Below are positions 22,201 through 31,165 of a stretch of 64,000 nt of DNA, piece by piece. Under the pieces are notes generated by a model. It did not search any database and had not been told where the DNA came from. It saw nothing but the letters and a program-made list of their open reading frames with translations. Made by a program: the position numbers and the translations under genes. Location of the stretch: NCBI GenBank assembly GCA_000727475.1, contig KL647299.1, positions 1,371,718 through 1,435,717 of the forward strand, written 5' to 3'. The first letter of the stretch is position 1; every line of letters begins with the position of its first letter. Origin of the DNA: Sarcocystis neurona. Taxonomy: Eukaryota > Apicomplexa > Conoidasida > Eucoccidiorida > Sarcocystidae.

Positions 22201-24679
22201 GGAGACAGCGAGGCCCGGCGGCCGAAGGAGCAGCATGAAGCGAGACAGAGATGGCCAAGGGAGGAGACGGCCCGTCGCGCCCGAGCCCGAGACAGCGCGT
22301 CACCGGCTGCGATATATGCCCGAGGCGCCACGTTTACGGACGCCGAGACCCCTCTCTGAAATGTTCATCCGCACACCGGGAGACAGGCTCAAAGACTGGG
22401 ACGGAATGCGCCGCGTCTCTCCAGAGTCCCGGGGGAGACGGATGCGTGGTAGTGCCTGGGCTGGGGCGCTGGGAAGTCAACACTTCGACCATTTTACAAA
22501 GATGCCACCGGTCTTTCTTGAGGGATGGAGACGCCTGAGACCGCCGCTGCGTGTCTATCGCAGGAAGGGAGTCGCCACACAGCAGCAGCCTCCGGCGGTG
22601 GTGCTGGGCAGCCCTCATCCTGACGAGCAGCGACACCACCTTTTCAAGGGCCAGCGCTATCGCGTCACCCAGCTGCCCAAGACGCAGCAGCAAGTGGAGT
22701 CAGAGGAAACCGAGGACAGCGAGGCCTGGGAAGGAGAGCAGGAGGCGACGGAGGAGGGCGAGGACTGGTGGAGCGTGGGGACGCCGTCAGAGCACTCCAT
22801 TTACGTGGGCAGTCCGCTACCCGAGTCAGGAACCGCAGGAGGAGAGGACTGGGAAGATAGCCGGTGGAAGTGGGGGCCGCAGAAATTCTTCTCTCTAGCA
22901 CAGCCGCGAAGGGGAGGGAAAAGGCAATTAATGTATCAGCTTATGAAGCAGCAGCTGCACAGGATGCGGAAGGCACCAGAGGAAAGGGAGACACCGTTGC
23001 TGTGGCCTCGTACTGAGGAGACGGGGCTTGTCGGTGCCAGGAGGCAAAAAGGGGACGTCTACGGCGAAGGGAGCGGCGTTGCTGCGGACTCAGAAGACGA
23101 GCACCGCCAGCACCGGGGGCCGGAGGTACGACTGCCGTTGAGTCGAACTGCTTCAGGCCGAAGTTATCGCGTTGAAGAGGACCTCGCAGCAGCTGCAGCA
23201 GCAGCAGAACACGCAGAGGCACTTCTTGCAACAGTGAAGGAACGAGTACGAGCAGCAGAAGCGGAAATTGCAGAGGCCAAGCAGTTGCATGCCCTCGCAA
23301 AAGCAAAAGCGTCAGAGGTGGACGACCACTATCTCGCTTGGAAGCATAAGACGCAGCGACAGCAGCAAGATTTGAAGCAGCAGGAAAACCTGCTGGGGGA
23401 CTCGCAGCAGCAGGCAAACGTGGCAGCAGCTGCCCATGTCTCCGCGGAGAACGAAACAGTGCCCCACGCTACTGCGGCAGCTCAAAAGAAGGACGCGCAG
23501 CAGCAGCAGGAGAAACCGTCCGCAGAGACAGCAGGCGGTGGAGGGCCGCTGCAGCAGCAGCTCGAGGGGACAGTCTCGGAGAGAAGAGAAGAGGAAAACG
23601 TCACTGCAGCAGGAGCAACCGCCGGTAAAGTGGAAGCAACAGCAGCAGGCAACGGTGGCACGAGACAAGCGAAGTGGCCAGAAGGTGCTGCCGTGAAAAC
23701 GCCAGCAGCAGCAGCAGAGCTGCAGGCGATTTCACCACAAGCTTTGCAAGCAGTACCAGCAGAATCTGCGGGAGGTGGGGCCCTGCAGTTTCCAGGGGCA
23801 GCAGGAAATGCGACTCGAATAGACCGGATCGCGCCAGGGTATCTGCTCCCCATCAAGCGAAGTCCTTTCCCCGTAGGGAGGACAACAGAGAGAGACGTAC
23901 AGCGAGCAGGAGGACGCGTCGCTCCTAGGACGCACGACGCTGTTCAAACGTTGCCGTCGCATCTGCTTGCAGCAGCACTGGGTTCTCCTCAGGGGGCAGG
24001 CAGCGAGCAAAATGTCTCCACTCACCCAGTGAAATATTCGTATGCGGTGCCCGTGTATGACACCCCCATGCAACAGCTGCAGCAGCAGCAGCATCACGGC
24101 GGGTTCCTGCCTCTCTACTCTGCAGCAGACTACGCAAGAAAGTTTCCCGCGCTGACGCAGCCGCTGCAAGCCTCTGCATTCGCCCACCACATTGCTGCTG
24201 TCCCTGCTGCTGCCGTCCCTGCTGCTGCCGCCCCTGCTGCTGCCCCTTCAGCTGCTGTCCCTGCTGCTGCTGGCCGAAGACGGCATCCGCTGCTGACCGT
24301 GATACCTGTGCCTCGCAGTGCTCGAGTTCCTGGGGCTGCTGCAGTTGCTCGTGAAGCAGCAGGAGAAACACGCGTGCCGCTGCGGCAGCGCAGGCGCTAC
24401 GGAAGCGCCGCCTCCCAGTCCGTCTCTAGAATCAGGGTGAAGACGCGTGCTGCTGCTGCTGCTGTTGCTGAGCAACCTGCTGGTGTTGGTGGTGGTCCTG
24501 CGGCGGCGACTGTTGCTGGTGCTAGCAGGCGAAAACGATCCCGAGCCAGGACGGACGGCTCGCGCACGTCGCCCGGAAGAGACGCTGCCGACGCAGGAGA
24601 AGCAGCAGCAGAACACCGAAGCAAAGCGCCACCGCGCAAAGGCAGCCGCAGCCCTCAGAACTTAGCTAGTAGGAAGTGA
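19226..24679 (+). CDS. Large charged, Q/A-rich protein with coiled coil, function unknown
   Basis: One uninterrupted frame of 1,817 codons from ATG 19226 to TGA 24677. Not recognised. Visible layout: an N-terminal part with one hydrophobic patch (AAAAAFFIFSLAA, about residues 49-61), which is not a clear signal peptide; acidic clusters (residues 230-270); a long Arg/Glu/Lys-rich disordered segment (about 420-760); a phospho-like acidic Ser/Thr region (830-910); PPLPPPDE near 980; an Ala/Glu/Gln coiled coil (about 1310-1410); and an Ala-Val-Pro repeat (about 1655-1680). The frame stays open upstream of the ATG to about 18955, so the true start may lie further 5'. A strong donor, GTGAGT, at 24676 overlaps the stop, suggesting that splicing continues into downstream exons. 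Long antisense open frames (for example 20699-21847) look like shadows of its purine-rich codons. Confidence 0.8.
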   Translation: MKKARHQWSSSHSSCTIPSCSSSGCCSRVGEMSCTGRRRRADWWSAKPAAAAAFFIFSLAAENQVSIACIKGSYESSCWSLVTPATVSAEEVTVGYTSGIANGAPFPPGMAAAVPRRLSGNEDVRASSWVDESQLLAEQLQQTGKGMPRRGAGQPLQMQRHQQQQELHEMAEVRDLGNVEQQYVQQQTKRQPVTGMQQRSLNIFVYPHGFPTYATDPSPLLEMPDLSESEEDETKDEEPGGTEEETPDGSNTGETHVSDDSLEDEIRRYGQILMYLENQLDPSHSQSSGRRSKRDDVAVEGAEEAPASEPAARAPAVASPPAEAISSSNYKERGPGLADDGGETAERAEEAANVYAKKQEGRLTTAGRREESREAELIASAEEQAAIKAADSLAKKTAGRMARQRAARARDSKTETVAGGRKGDAARDASHSIGTTPMRELTDDVRKHRVAANQSRFFGGEEMQEGGEEEGEGARRRRSSLKKTPRGRLEILDARGAHSWEDARDRRKVENPVPRAPAKAAMPVVLRQPEKTPGERGPTDERRKDRDEEGGREKERMRAAEKDKRQIGRQEKGDAAVKQGAEAMRGREEVVQGDLLGRGRRIQEEFRRDERMPEGRTAGDVERTVQRRQCREVDEDREPEAGEAGKQGDRGSLDWAERKERRDEQGQLSSLWRPRGREDRYKEGNTEREKEKRRTPDDKSRLGYTRKTNRDSGEPQTLAGQGGESVFRATAVYAAADGRGRTQLGEQRLRGNTAKAAAAAFQRKRAAAAAGRPMQEIFHGEEEGDTGLIEQGEDEEEEEESRRPAALYTRRMWQKVKQKVLPIQGTPWRRHWLRRAVSLPETAFEVEDDGGDSILAAPISPLNGRGVSLQDESQDDAAFDDSDVFITPTTSSLSPGERFLQEEMESNALGDSPPQHWRRRQDSQNSRRGPPGWTPRQENLGEKRRGYSEGETRRASERRRWSSSETHLFGGGSDEEEENEPPLPPPDELLLWETARPGGRRSSMKRDRDGQGRRRPVAPEPETARHRLRYMPEAPRLRTPRPLSEMFIRTPGDRLKDWDGMRRVSPESRGRRMRGSAWAGALGSQHFDHFTKMPPVFLEGWRRLRPPLRVYRRKGVATQQQPPAVVLGSPHPDEQRHHLFKGQRYRVTQLPKTQQQVESEETEDSEAWEGEQEATEEGEDWWSVGTPSEHSIYVGSPLPESGTAGGEDWEDSRWKWGPQKFFSLAQPRRGGKRQLMYQLMKQQLHRMRKAPEERETPLLWPRTEETGLVGARRQKGDVYGEGSGVAADSEDEHRQHRGPEVRLPLSRTASGRSYRVEEDLAAAAAAAEHAEALLATVKERVRAAEAEIAEAKQLHALAKAKASEVDDHYLAWKHKTQRQQQDLKQQENLLGDSQQQANVAAAAHVSAENETVPHATAAAQKKDAQQQQEKPSAETAGGGGPLQQQLEGTVSERREEENVTAAGATAGKVEATAAGNGGTRQAKWPEGAAVKTPAAAAELQAISPQALQAVPAESAGGGALQFPGAAGNATRIDRIAPGYLLPIKRSPFPVGRTTERDVQRAGGRVAPRTHDAVQTLPSHLLAAALGSPQGAGSEQNVSTHPVKYSYAVPVYDTPMQQLQQQQHHGGFLPLYSAADYARKFPALTQPLQASAFAHHIAAVPAAAVPAAAAPAAAPSAAVPAAAGRRRHPLLTVIPVPRSARVPGAAAVAREAAGETRVPLRQRRRYGSAASQSVSRIRVKTRAAAAAVAEQPAGVGGGPAAATVAGASRRKRSRARTDGSRTSPGRDAADAGEAAAEHRSKAPPRKGSRSPQNLASRK
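24190..24290 (+). repeat. In-frame 15-bp coding minisatellite (Ala-Ala-Val-Pro type)
   Basis: Imperfect 15-bp units related to GCTGCTGCCGTCCCT encode [10 protein letters not shown] and AAPSA variants inside the 1,817-codon frame. It is one of the places where CTG/GCT triplets, otherwise typical of introns in this window, are read as Ala codons. An intron is not excluded but I saw no good donor before it. Confidence 0.6.
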
Positions 24680-24715
24680 GTGGCCGCTGCGTCAACGAGA
24701 GAGAAGATTCTACAG

Positions 24716-24899
24716 GACAATGGGATACTACGCAGCAGGGCCAGCAGCGGGCGAAGCAGCAGCAGCCGCACAGGAGCAAATTCAGCAGTGGGCCAGCCGG
24801 AAAAGTACGAACTACAGCGGCAGCCCTGCAGCAGAAAGGAAAGAAGACCGACACTCGGAGCTGAAACAGGAGCAGCAGGGACGGCAACAACAGAGATGA
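24716..24899 (+). CDS. Possible second exon of the unknown large gene, ends at an in-frame TGA
   Basis: If the GTGAGT donor at 24676 is used (phase 2), acceptor TTCTACAG at 24715 restores frame and reads TMGYYAAGPAAGEAAAAA, QEQIQQWASRK and SELKQEQQGRQQQR to TGA 24897-24899. The same frame then stays open with QQHERLKETKKLAEIQSRR to a GTATGT donor at 24988. The style matches the coiled-coil Gln-rich parts of the gene. The TGA may be the true stop, an error, or sit in an unrecognised intron. Confidence 0.35.
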
Positions 24900-25331
24900 C
24901 GCACCCAGCAGCACGAGCGGCTTAAGGAGACAAAGAAGCTCGCAGAGATCCAGAGTCGAAGAAGAAAGACATATACCAGGCGGCAAAGTATGTACGAGTG
25001 TACGTGACCTCAAGTGTACGGGGACACGTATAGACACATGCAAAGGAATAGGTAGCTGCTTGTATGTAGCACTCCCATACACGTACAACATGTATGTTTG
25101 TCGGAAGATGTATCTGTCTCTCTCTCTCTCTATATATATATATATACATATAGAGAGGAAGACACACACGCACACACAGAGTTTAACAAGTAGAGATACA
25201 GATAGACGTAGAAAGTAACTAGAGAGGTAGTGAAACCTTGCTGCCCAACTTGCAGCAGAAGAGAGGAGAGCCGCTGTGTGTCATGTGTTCTTGCCGCGCT
25301 GCAACGACAAGCGACGCAGAGGACGCCGTAG

Positions 25332-25670
25332 GTACTCAACATCGGAACAGCCATCCGCAGTGCCAGCAGGCTCAGAAGTGTCGACAGAGAGAGAGAAGGA
25401 AACGGAGGGGCACAAAGAGACGTAGACGAAGCAGGGGTAGGAGGGAAGGCAGCTGCAGAAGGCGGGCAAATAGCCGCTGCGACGGCGCGAGAGCAGAAAC
25501 AACAGCCTTACCAGCAATGGCAGACGCTGTTACAGGAACAGCAGCGGCTCCAGCAGACGCAGCTGTGCAAACTGAAGCAGGGACATCACACGCAGAAGCA
25601 AAGCAGTGGGATCTGCAGTAACGCAGGGGCGGCAGCAGCTGCAGCTAAACAGCAGCAGCAGAAGCAGTGG
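25332..25670 (+). CDS. Probable internal exon, Gln-rich coiled coil, unknown gene
   Basis: An open frame without a start codon runs from just after a possible TAG acceptor (25329-25331) to a good GTAAGC donor at 25671. It reads GKAAAEGGQIAAATAREQ, YQQWQTLLQEQQRLQQTQL and then AAAAAAKQQQQKQW. It ends in phase 0 and joins in phase to the exon at 26015. The 5' edge is uncertain. It is likely part of the same gene as the 1,817-codon frame, given strand, spacing and composition. Confidence 0.5.
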
Positions 25671-26014
25671 GTAAGCAGCAGCACCCCTCCTTATCGAATT
25701 ATTGTAGCAGCACGGCAGCGCGACTAGCAGCAGGAGCAGCAGCCTGTAGAGGAGATGCGGCAGTGACTTCGGCAGCTGCAGTCGGCGAAGCCCGCAGGTG
25801 CGCAGTTCGCAGATTCTTTACCGAGAGAAAGGCTCTGGACACGGCACGCATGCAGCATGCCCGCGTACAACCACTTCCCCCAAAGAAGAACTATCCTCGC
25901 TAATACATATATGTATGAGTAGCAGTCCACGTATACAGATAGGTACACACGTGTATATGTAGACGTAGGGAAAGAGTTATACTTCCATGTATGCAAGAAC
26001 TCCTACTGAAACAG

Positions 26015-26173
26015 GTGACGGAAATTTGTTCTGAGATGAGGAACTTCTTGAAGGACGCCGACGCGGCACGCAACAGCGTCGCAGAATCTCTGCGTGGAAT
26101 GTGTTTGCCTTCACAGTGCGTCAGCTACAGTCCTTGCAGCAGTGAGTTCCCAGCAGGAGTACCAGAAGCGTAA
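26015..26173 (+). CDS. Probable 3' exon of the unknown large gene
   Basis: Acceptor CTGAAACAG at 26014 opens, in phase 0, VTEICSEMRNFLKDADAARN and SVAESLRGMCLPSQC. It stops at TAA 26171-26173. The last codons overlap a consensus donor GTAAGT at 26170, so the gene could continue, but no downstream exon is apparent. The helical, charged sequence and the phase match with 25332-25670 argue that it is coding. No family is recognised. Confidence 0.5.
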   Translation: MTEICSEMRNFLKDADAARNSVAESLRGMCLPSQCVSYSPCSSEFPAGVPEA

Positions 26174-29100
26174 GTGCGTAGCGGCAGAAACTGGAGTGTG
26201 AATGAGCAGTGAGGAGAAACACAGACGAGCTGCGGTGCTGACATACCGCTGCGCTTCGCCACTGGTGCAGGGAAGGTAAAGATTTCTACATGTAGACGGA
26301 TGTATATATACATAGATAACATTCTAGAAATCCACTGCCACACATATAGATGTCGTTGTATACAGACTTTTTGCCGCTGGTTGAGACAAGATCTGAACGG
26401 GAGGTCAAAACCCATATACACACACACACACACACACAAACTCACACAGAGTCCGCTCCTCTTTATACTCTGCCCCCAGTCCACATATATATACATATGT
26501 ATACGTATATACATATTTGCTTGTGGTCATGTGTTGGATTTACAACCAAACGTACATGTGTATACGTGTTCCCGGAGGACAGCTTTCTTGTTCCGTCGGT
26601 GATTGGTGTTCTCCAGATAGGCAGAGGATTCGCGCGGCGGAGACGAAACCCATGAAACCGTACAAAGACACGCATACGTGTCTTTGTGCACTGATGTATT
26701 TCTTGATTGCCAAGTCGTCCACACAGATACACGGGGTCTGAACGTCTGCAGTCGAAGATTCGTCTACACACATATATGTCGAAAGGCACATATACGGCGA
26801 ACTTCTGTCACGACGCCGCCATTAGCGTCCGGCGGCGCGCGTGGTACACGCGTACCGTGTAGCGCAAGAGTTAACAAATACGTGCAAGTGTATCTGTGTC
26901 GCTGGTTACAATTGGGTGGTGCGTGCCCGTACGTGTCATGCGTAGACGTGCGCGGGTCTGGATGTATAAATACACATTCAGAGACGTGTATGTAGGGGGA
27001 AGGAGCTGCATTCGTAGAACACGCGATGAACAAAAAGTGTGACCTGCAGCTGCTGGGCAGACGCAGGCGCATGGTGTACATCTCCTATATTCTGGTGTGT
27101 TCTTCGTTCATCTGTACGTCACTTGTCGGGATCTACGTACACGCACGTATGTAGAATCAGACATATAGGACGTTCGCGTGCGCCTGAATAGAGCGGGGAC
27201 ACGTAGTGAGTCATCGGAGCTTTAGATGACACACAACGCCACATGAGGGATGCACTTTCCTCCACAGACGGGAGAATCTGGAAGTGTACGTAGGCTCAAA
27301 CACCCGTACATACCCTCGTGCGTGTGCATGTATATGCCACGTGTTGCGACAGTATATACCTTTATACGTCTCTGTGATCGCTTGTGCATTGACGGCTAAA
27401 TAGGTACGTATGTATGTATGTATGTATGAATGTATGTATGTATGTGTGTATACGCGGTCAAAATGTGCAGACGCACGTACGCTATACGACTGTCAATGTA
27501 CGTGCAAGCGTGTTTCTGCACGCCTGTACACATCTGTGTGAAATGGAGCTGCAGTTCCTCGCATACACGAGGAGGCGAAAAACAGCATCCTCAGAAACAG
27601 GCTGTGCGTCTGACCCCTTATCGCCCTTCGACGGGTGGCACAACATATACTCGACACACGTGTGTTTGTATAGCCATCTACATCCGTGCAGACCTACGTA
27701 CATCTTCGCATCTGTACGTGAGTACGGACACGCGTTGTGTTACACCGGCGTTCGTTTTGCTTGCGAAATTACTGGAGAAAAAGCGAATCTACTCTCGAAG
27801 GCTGGTGTGCAGCAATCTAATTGCTTCCAAGACGCCTCTGCTTTCGAACACAGGAATCCAAGCTCCTCTCGAAGCTGCTGCTGCTGCTGCGGCTGCGGTT
27901 GATGAGGTGCTGCACCGTCGCGTGTTGCTGGCTTGACACTATCTGTTACTGACTCGTGGCTCAACACGAGGGAGCCACAGACACGCTGCGGAAATTATAA
28001 TCACTGAGAGGTCTACATCCACCGCATATACATATATAAGGCAATATACATGCGCAACTAAGTATGAATATTAAAGTACACACGTCCGTCTCCATATGCT
28101 TGTATCTGTGTGTTTATACCTATACGCACTGAAACTCGCATACGCCCATACGCGAGTACTTGACCTTCCTAACAGTCTACACGTAAGTTGCTATGATGTG
28201 TAAGCATCACGTGCGGGATGCACGAGGATCGAAAGTGAACAATAACACACGTACATAATCGTGTGTGTGAACAGATAGATAAATATATATGTATATGCAT
28301 ATATATATGTATATGTACACTTATATGTCACGTATAAGCATATGTACGTGTACATTTTTGTCCACAGTATGACACTCATGTACACGCTGCACCCATCATA
28401 TCAGCCTGGTAACTACTGCGTATCAACATGTGTACAAATCACATAGTATCGGTGAACTAACGGGTTCGCATTTTATATTCACTTCAAGTGGCCGGTAGCA
28501 AATCTACCTGTATGTTAGCGTACGTGTCTTACAGTGTGGCAGTTCCTCCGTGGGTGCACCGGCGTAAGGTGGGCTCTGTGACTGCCATATATTGAGATTT
28601 ACACGTAATAGGTGCACCGAGGAGAGCCACATCATTTTAACGGGAAATAAGTGGGTGGATTCGCCGGCTTTCGGGGCGGGATAGTCGCATTGTCTATGAA
28701 TAATTGTGCCGCAGACCGTGCGGACAGGAGACTGCCTTCTGCTGTCGTTCTCGTTTCTCCCTGCGAAACCTTTTACTGCAACACATACGGACACTTACAG
28801 GTACTTCTCCCTCTCAGGCATTCTCGTTCTCAAGTAATCGCTTCATCTACTTTGAGTTGAGGAAGATCAACAGACACATTTTTAGTGTTTATCCACACCA
28901 ACCACATAGTCGTGGTGGTGGAAGCAATGCTTCCCTAGTGGTACACGGCAAAGAATTGTCCAAGACAGACAGTCGAGCTCCAGGTTATCTGGAAAAGAAC
29001 AAGATGTGTCAGCGGTAGACAGAAAAAGAACAGGTCCCGTGGCATGCAGTTTTATTCGAGAATGAGGTTTTCTTTACCGTAGCTGCCGTTCCATGACCTA

Positions 29101-30757
29101 ACCAAGCATACTTTGTCGAAGAAATCTGTAGGTCTTTCTCAAACGTAGACGGCTGGACTAATTTGTCGAGCAACAGGCCGATCTCTGCCCGCTTCAGTGA
29201 ATTCTCACCTGTTTGTCTGTCAACACAAACGCCCATATCTCTCTCCAGCTAGACATCCGGACTTCTGTATCAGAAGTCACTATACCCAGGTGTACACACG
29301 CATATACACCTCTGTGGATACGAGTATGCACGTGTGAACACAGACAGGTGGCGGTCGTTTGCTCTGTCTTTGGCTTAAACCTTGAGCATTCTCAAAGCCA
29401 CGCATCCTATGTTCGTGGAGCTACTAGTTTCCCTGACAATACACCCATGTCTTTATTTGCATGGATGCAGATCACCCATCTGTCTGACTGTGCATTCACG
29501 TGTATCTCGAGTACTCCCATTTCATGAGTGTCCCTGCGTCTGCCTTCGCTCCCGGTGTATCCGATCTGCACGTTTGTACAGGAGAAAAATAGTGCAGCTG
29601 CGCGAAAGGAAAATTCGCGTGCATGGTCGTAGAGGGGTTTTCAAAAAAGGGTCTGCCTATTCGTATGTGCAAACACACATACCATCTGCCGGTGTCGGGT
29701 CGAAATTAGTAATAAAGAGAGTAGAACTGCATATGCACGTACACGTACGAGGGTGTCGTCGTTCTCGGTAAAATCTAAAACGATGCTGGAGTGGTACTTG
29801 CAGTGAAGCAATGCGTAAAGTACCCAGCCGGGTCATCGGTTGCTCCAAATGCGCACGTCCTTTTGACCTATGGGTTGCTGTTGCACTTGAGAAATTCAGG
29901 TGAGATCGCAGGTGGCTCTTTCAAAACACGAACGCTACTTGCTTTGAAGCATCAGCAGAAATCCACCGCCATAACACCGCATTTATACATTATAATATGC
30001 GCACGTCGATATACATATGCAACGGCGACGTGCACGGTTACAACCACACCCACAGGTAAATATATGTATATATAGAGAGATGGGCATACACGGATATCAA
30101 CATTGTTGTCCCCGCGCCTTGACGGGAAATAGCGGCCGGGGCATATAAATAAGGAAAATCCGAAGAGTGTCATGCGCTGCTACCGAAGAAGGAGGGGTCA
30201 CCCTTGCCGTCAGCCTTCTCAAACTTGTGTAGACCCGGGGCATGTGCGTCTCTCTGCGTACGCCGCTCCTCTCTATCCTGGGAACCCTACCCTCTGGTTG
30301 CAGCAGTAAAGCTGCCCCGCGTAATCTATTCGCGTGACTCTGTCTTTACTTTCTCCTTCTTTCCCGTATATACTTCTCTTTAGTGTGAAACACGCGCGCT
30401 TGTCAAGACTTCTGCAGTATTACCCCTAATTACTCCAAAGCTGCGCACCAGGCGAAGCTCCTCGCTACAGTAGCATTGTAGCAACCACCCACACGAGTGA
30501 CAAGTGGTACCCTACTACTATGACGACTCCTCGGCGTACACGCACATATCTATATCTATATAGGCACGCGAACTTCCCATCTATTGATAGACCTGGTAGC
30601 AACACCTGTGCAGTGGTGTAAACCTGCTGCCGAAGAGTATCGGTGTTTTTCCTTATCGGCAGTGCACTACCGAGAAAAAGGATAAATAATCTTCACCGTT
30701 GAAACGAAGTCCCTCCAAAATGGAACGTCTAAAACGCAGAGTCACCGAAGCCAACCT
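26174..30757. other. Intergenic stretch, no gene supported
   Basis: Mixed-complexity DNA with (CA)n at about 26420-26450, (GTAT)n at 27405-27450, and (TA)n/(GTAT)n at 28020-28040 and 28275-28330. Frames are short and lack conserved blocks on both strands. Some of this may be the 3' UTR of the preceding gene. Confidence 0.5.
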
Positions 30758-31165
30758 ACCCACACGTGTGTCTGCGTAGCAGTACAGGTATATATATATA
30801 TACATATATATATTGCTACTAGTACGTCGGTGTGGAGTAGACGATATGCGTAAATGTGTAGTCGTCCACACGTAGCTGTGTTTGTGTATTAGTACAGACA
30901 TACACACATATACATTTTCTACTACAAATATTTCAGTCTATGGTATACTTATATACATGATTGTCTTCTATGCCAGACACACAAACACAGACACACACAC
31001 ACACACACACGTGTCTGTGTATTAGTACAGATATATATATATATAGTTTCTATTACAAGTATGTCAGCGTATAGTATACTTAATCGTAATAGGACAGTAA
31101 CCCACGTATACGTGTGTCTGTGTACTAGCCCACATATGTACATTAACATTGGTATGTATATTCTG
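30758..31165. repeat. Degenerate tandem repeat, units about 100-135 bp
   Basis: Four diverged copies begin near 30758, 30867, 31003 and 31103. Each starts with a CCACACGTGTGTCTGTGTA-like segment followed by TTAGTACAGA, a (TA)n core, then TTTCTACTACAA and GTATAGTATACTTA-like tails. The non-TA part is conserved better than the TA core, so the whole unit, not just the microsatellite, was duplicated. Confidence 0.65.
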
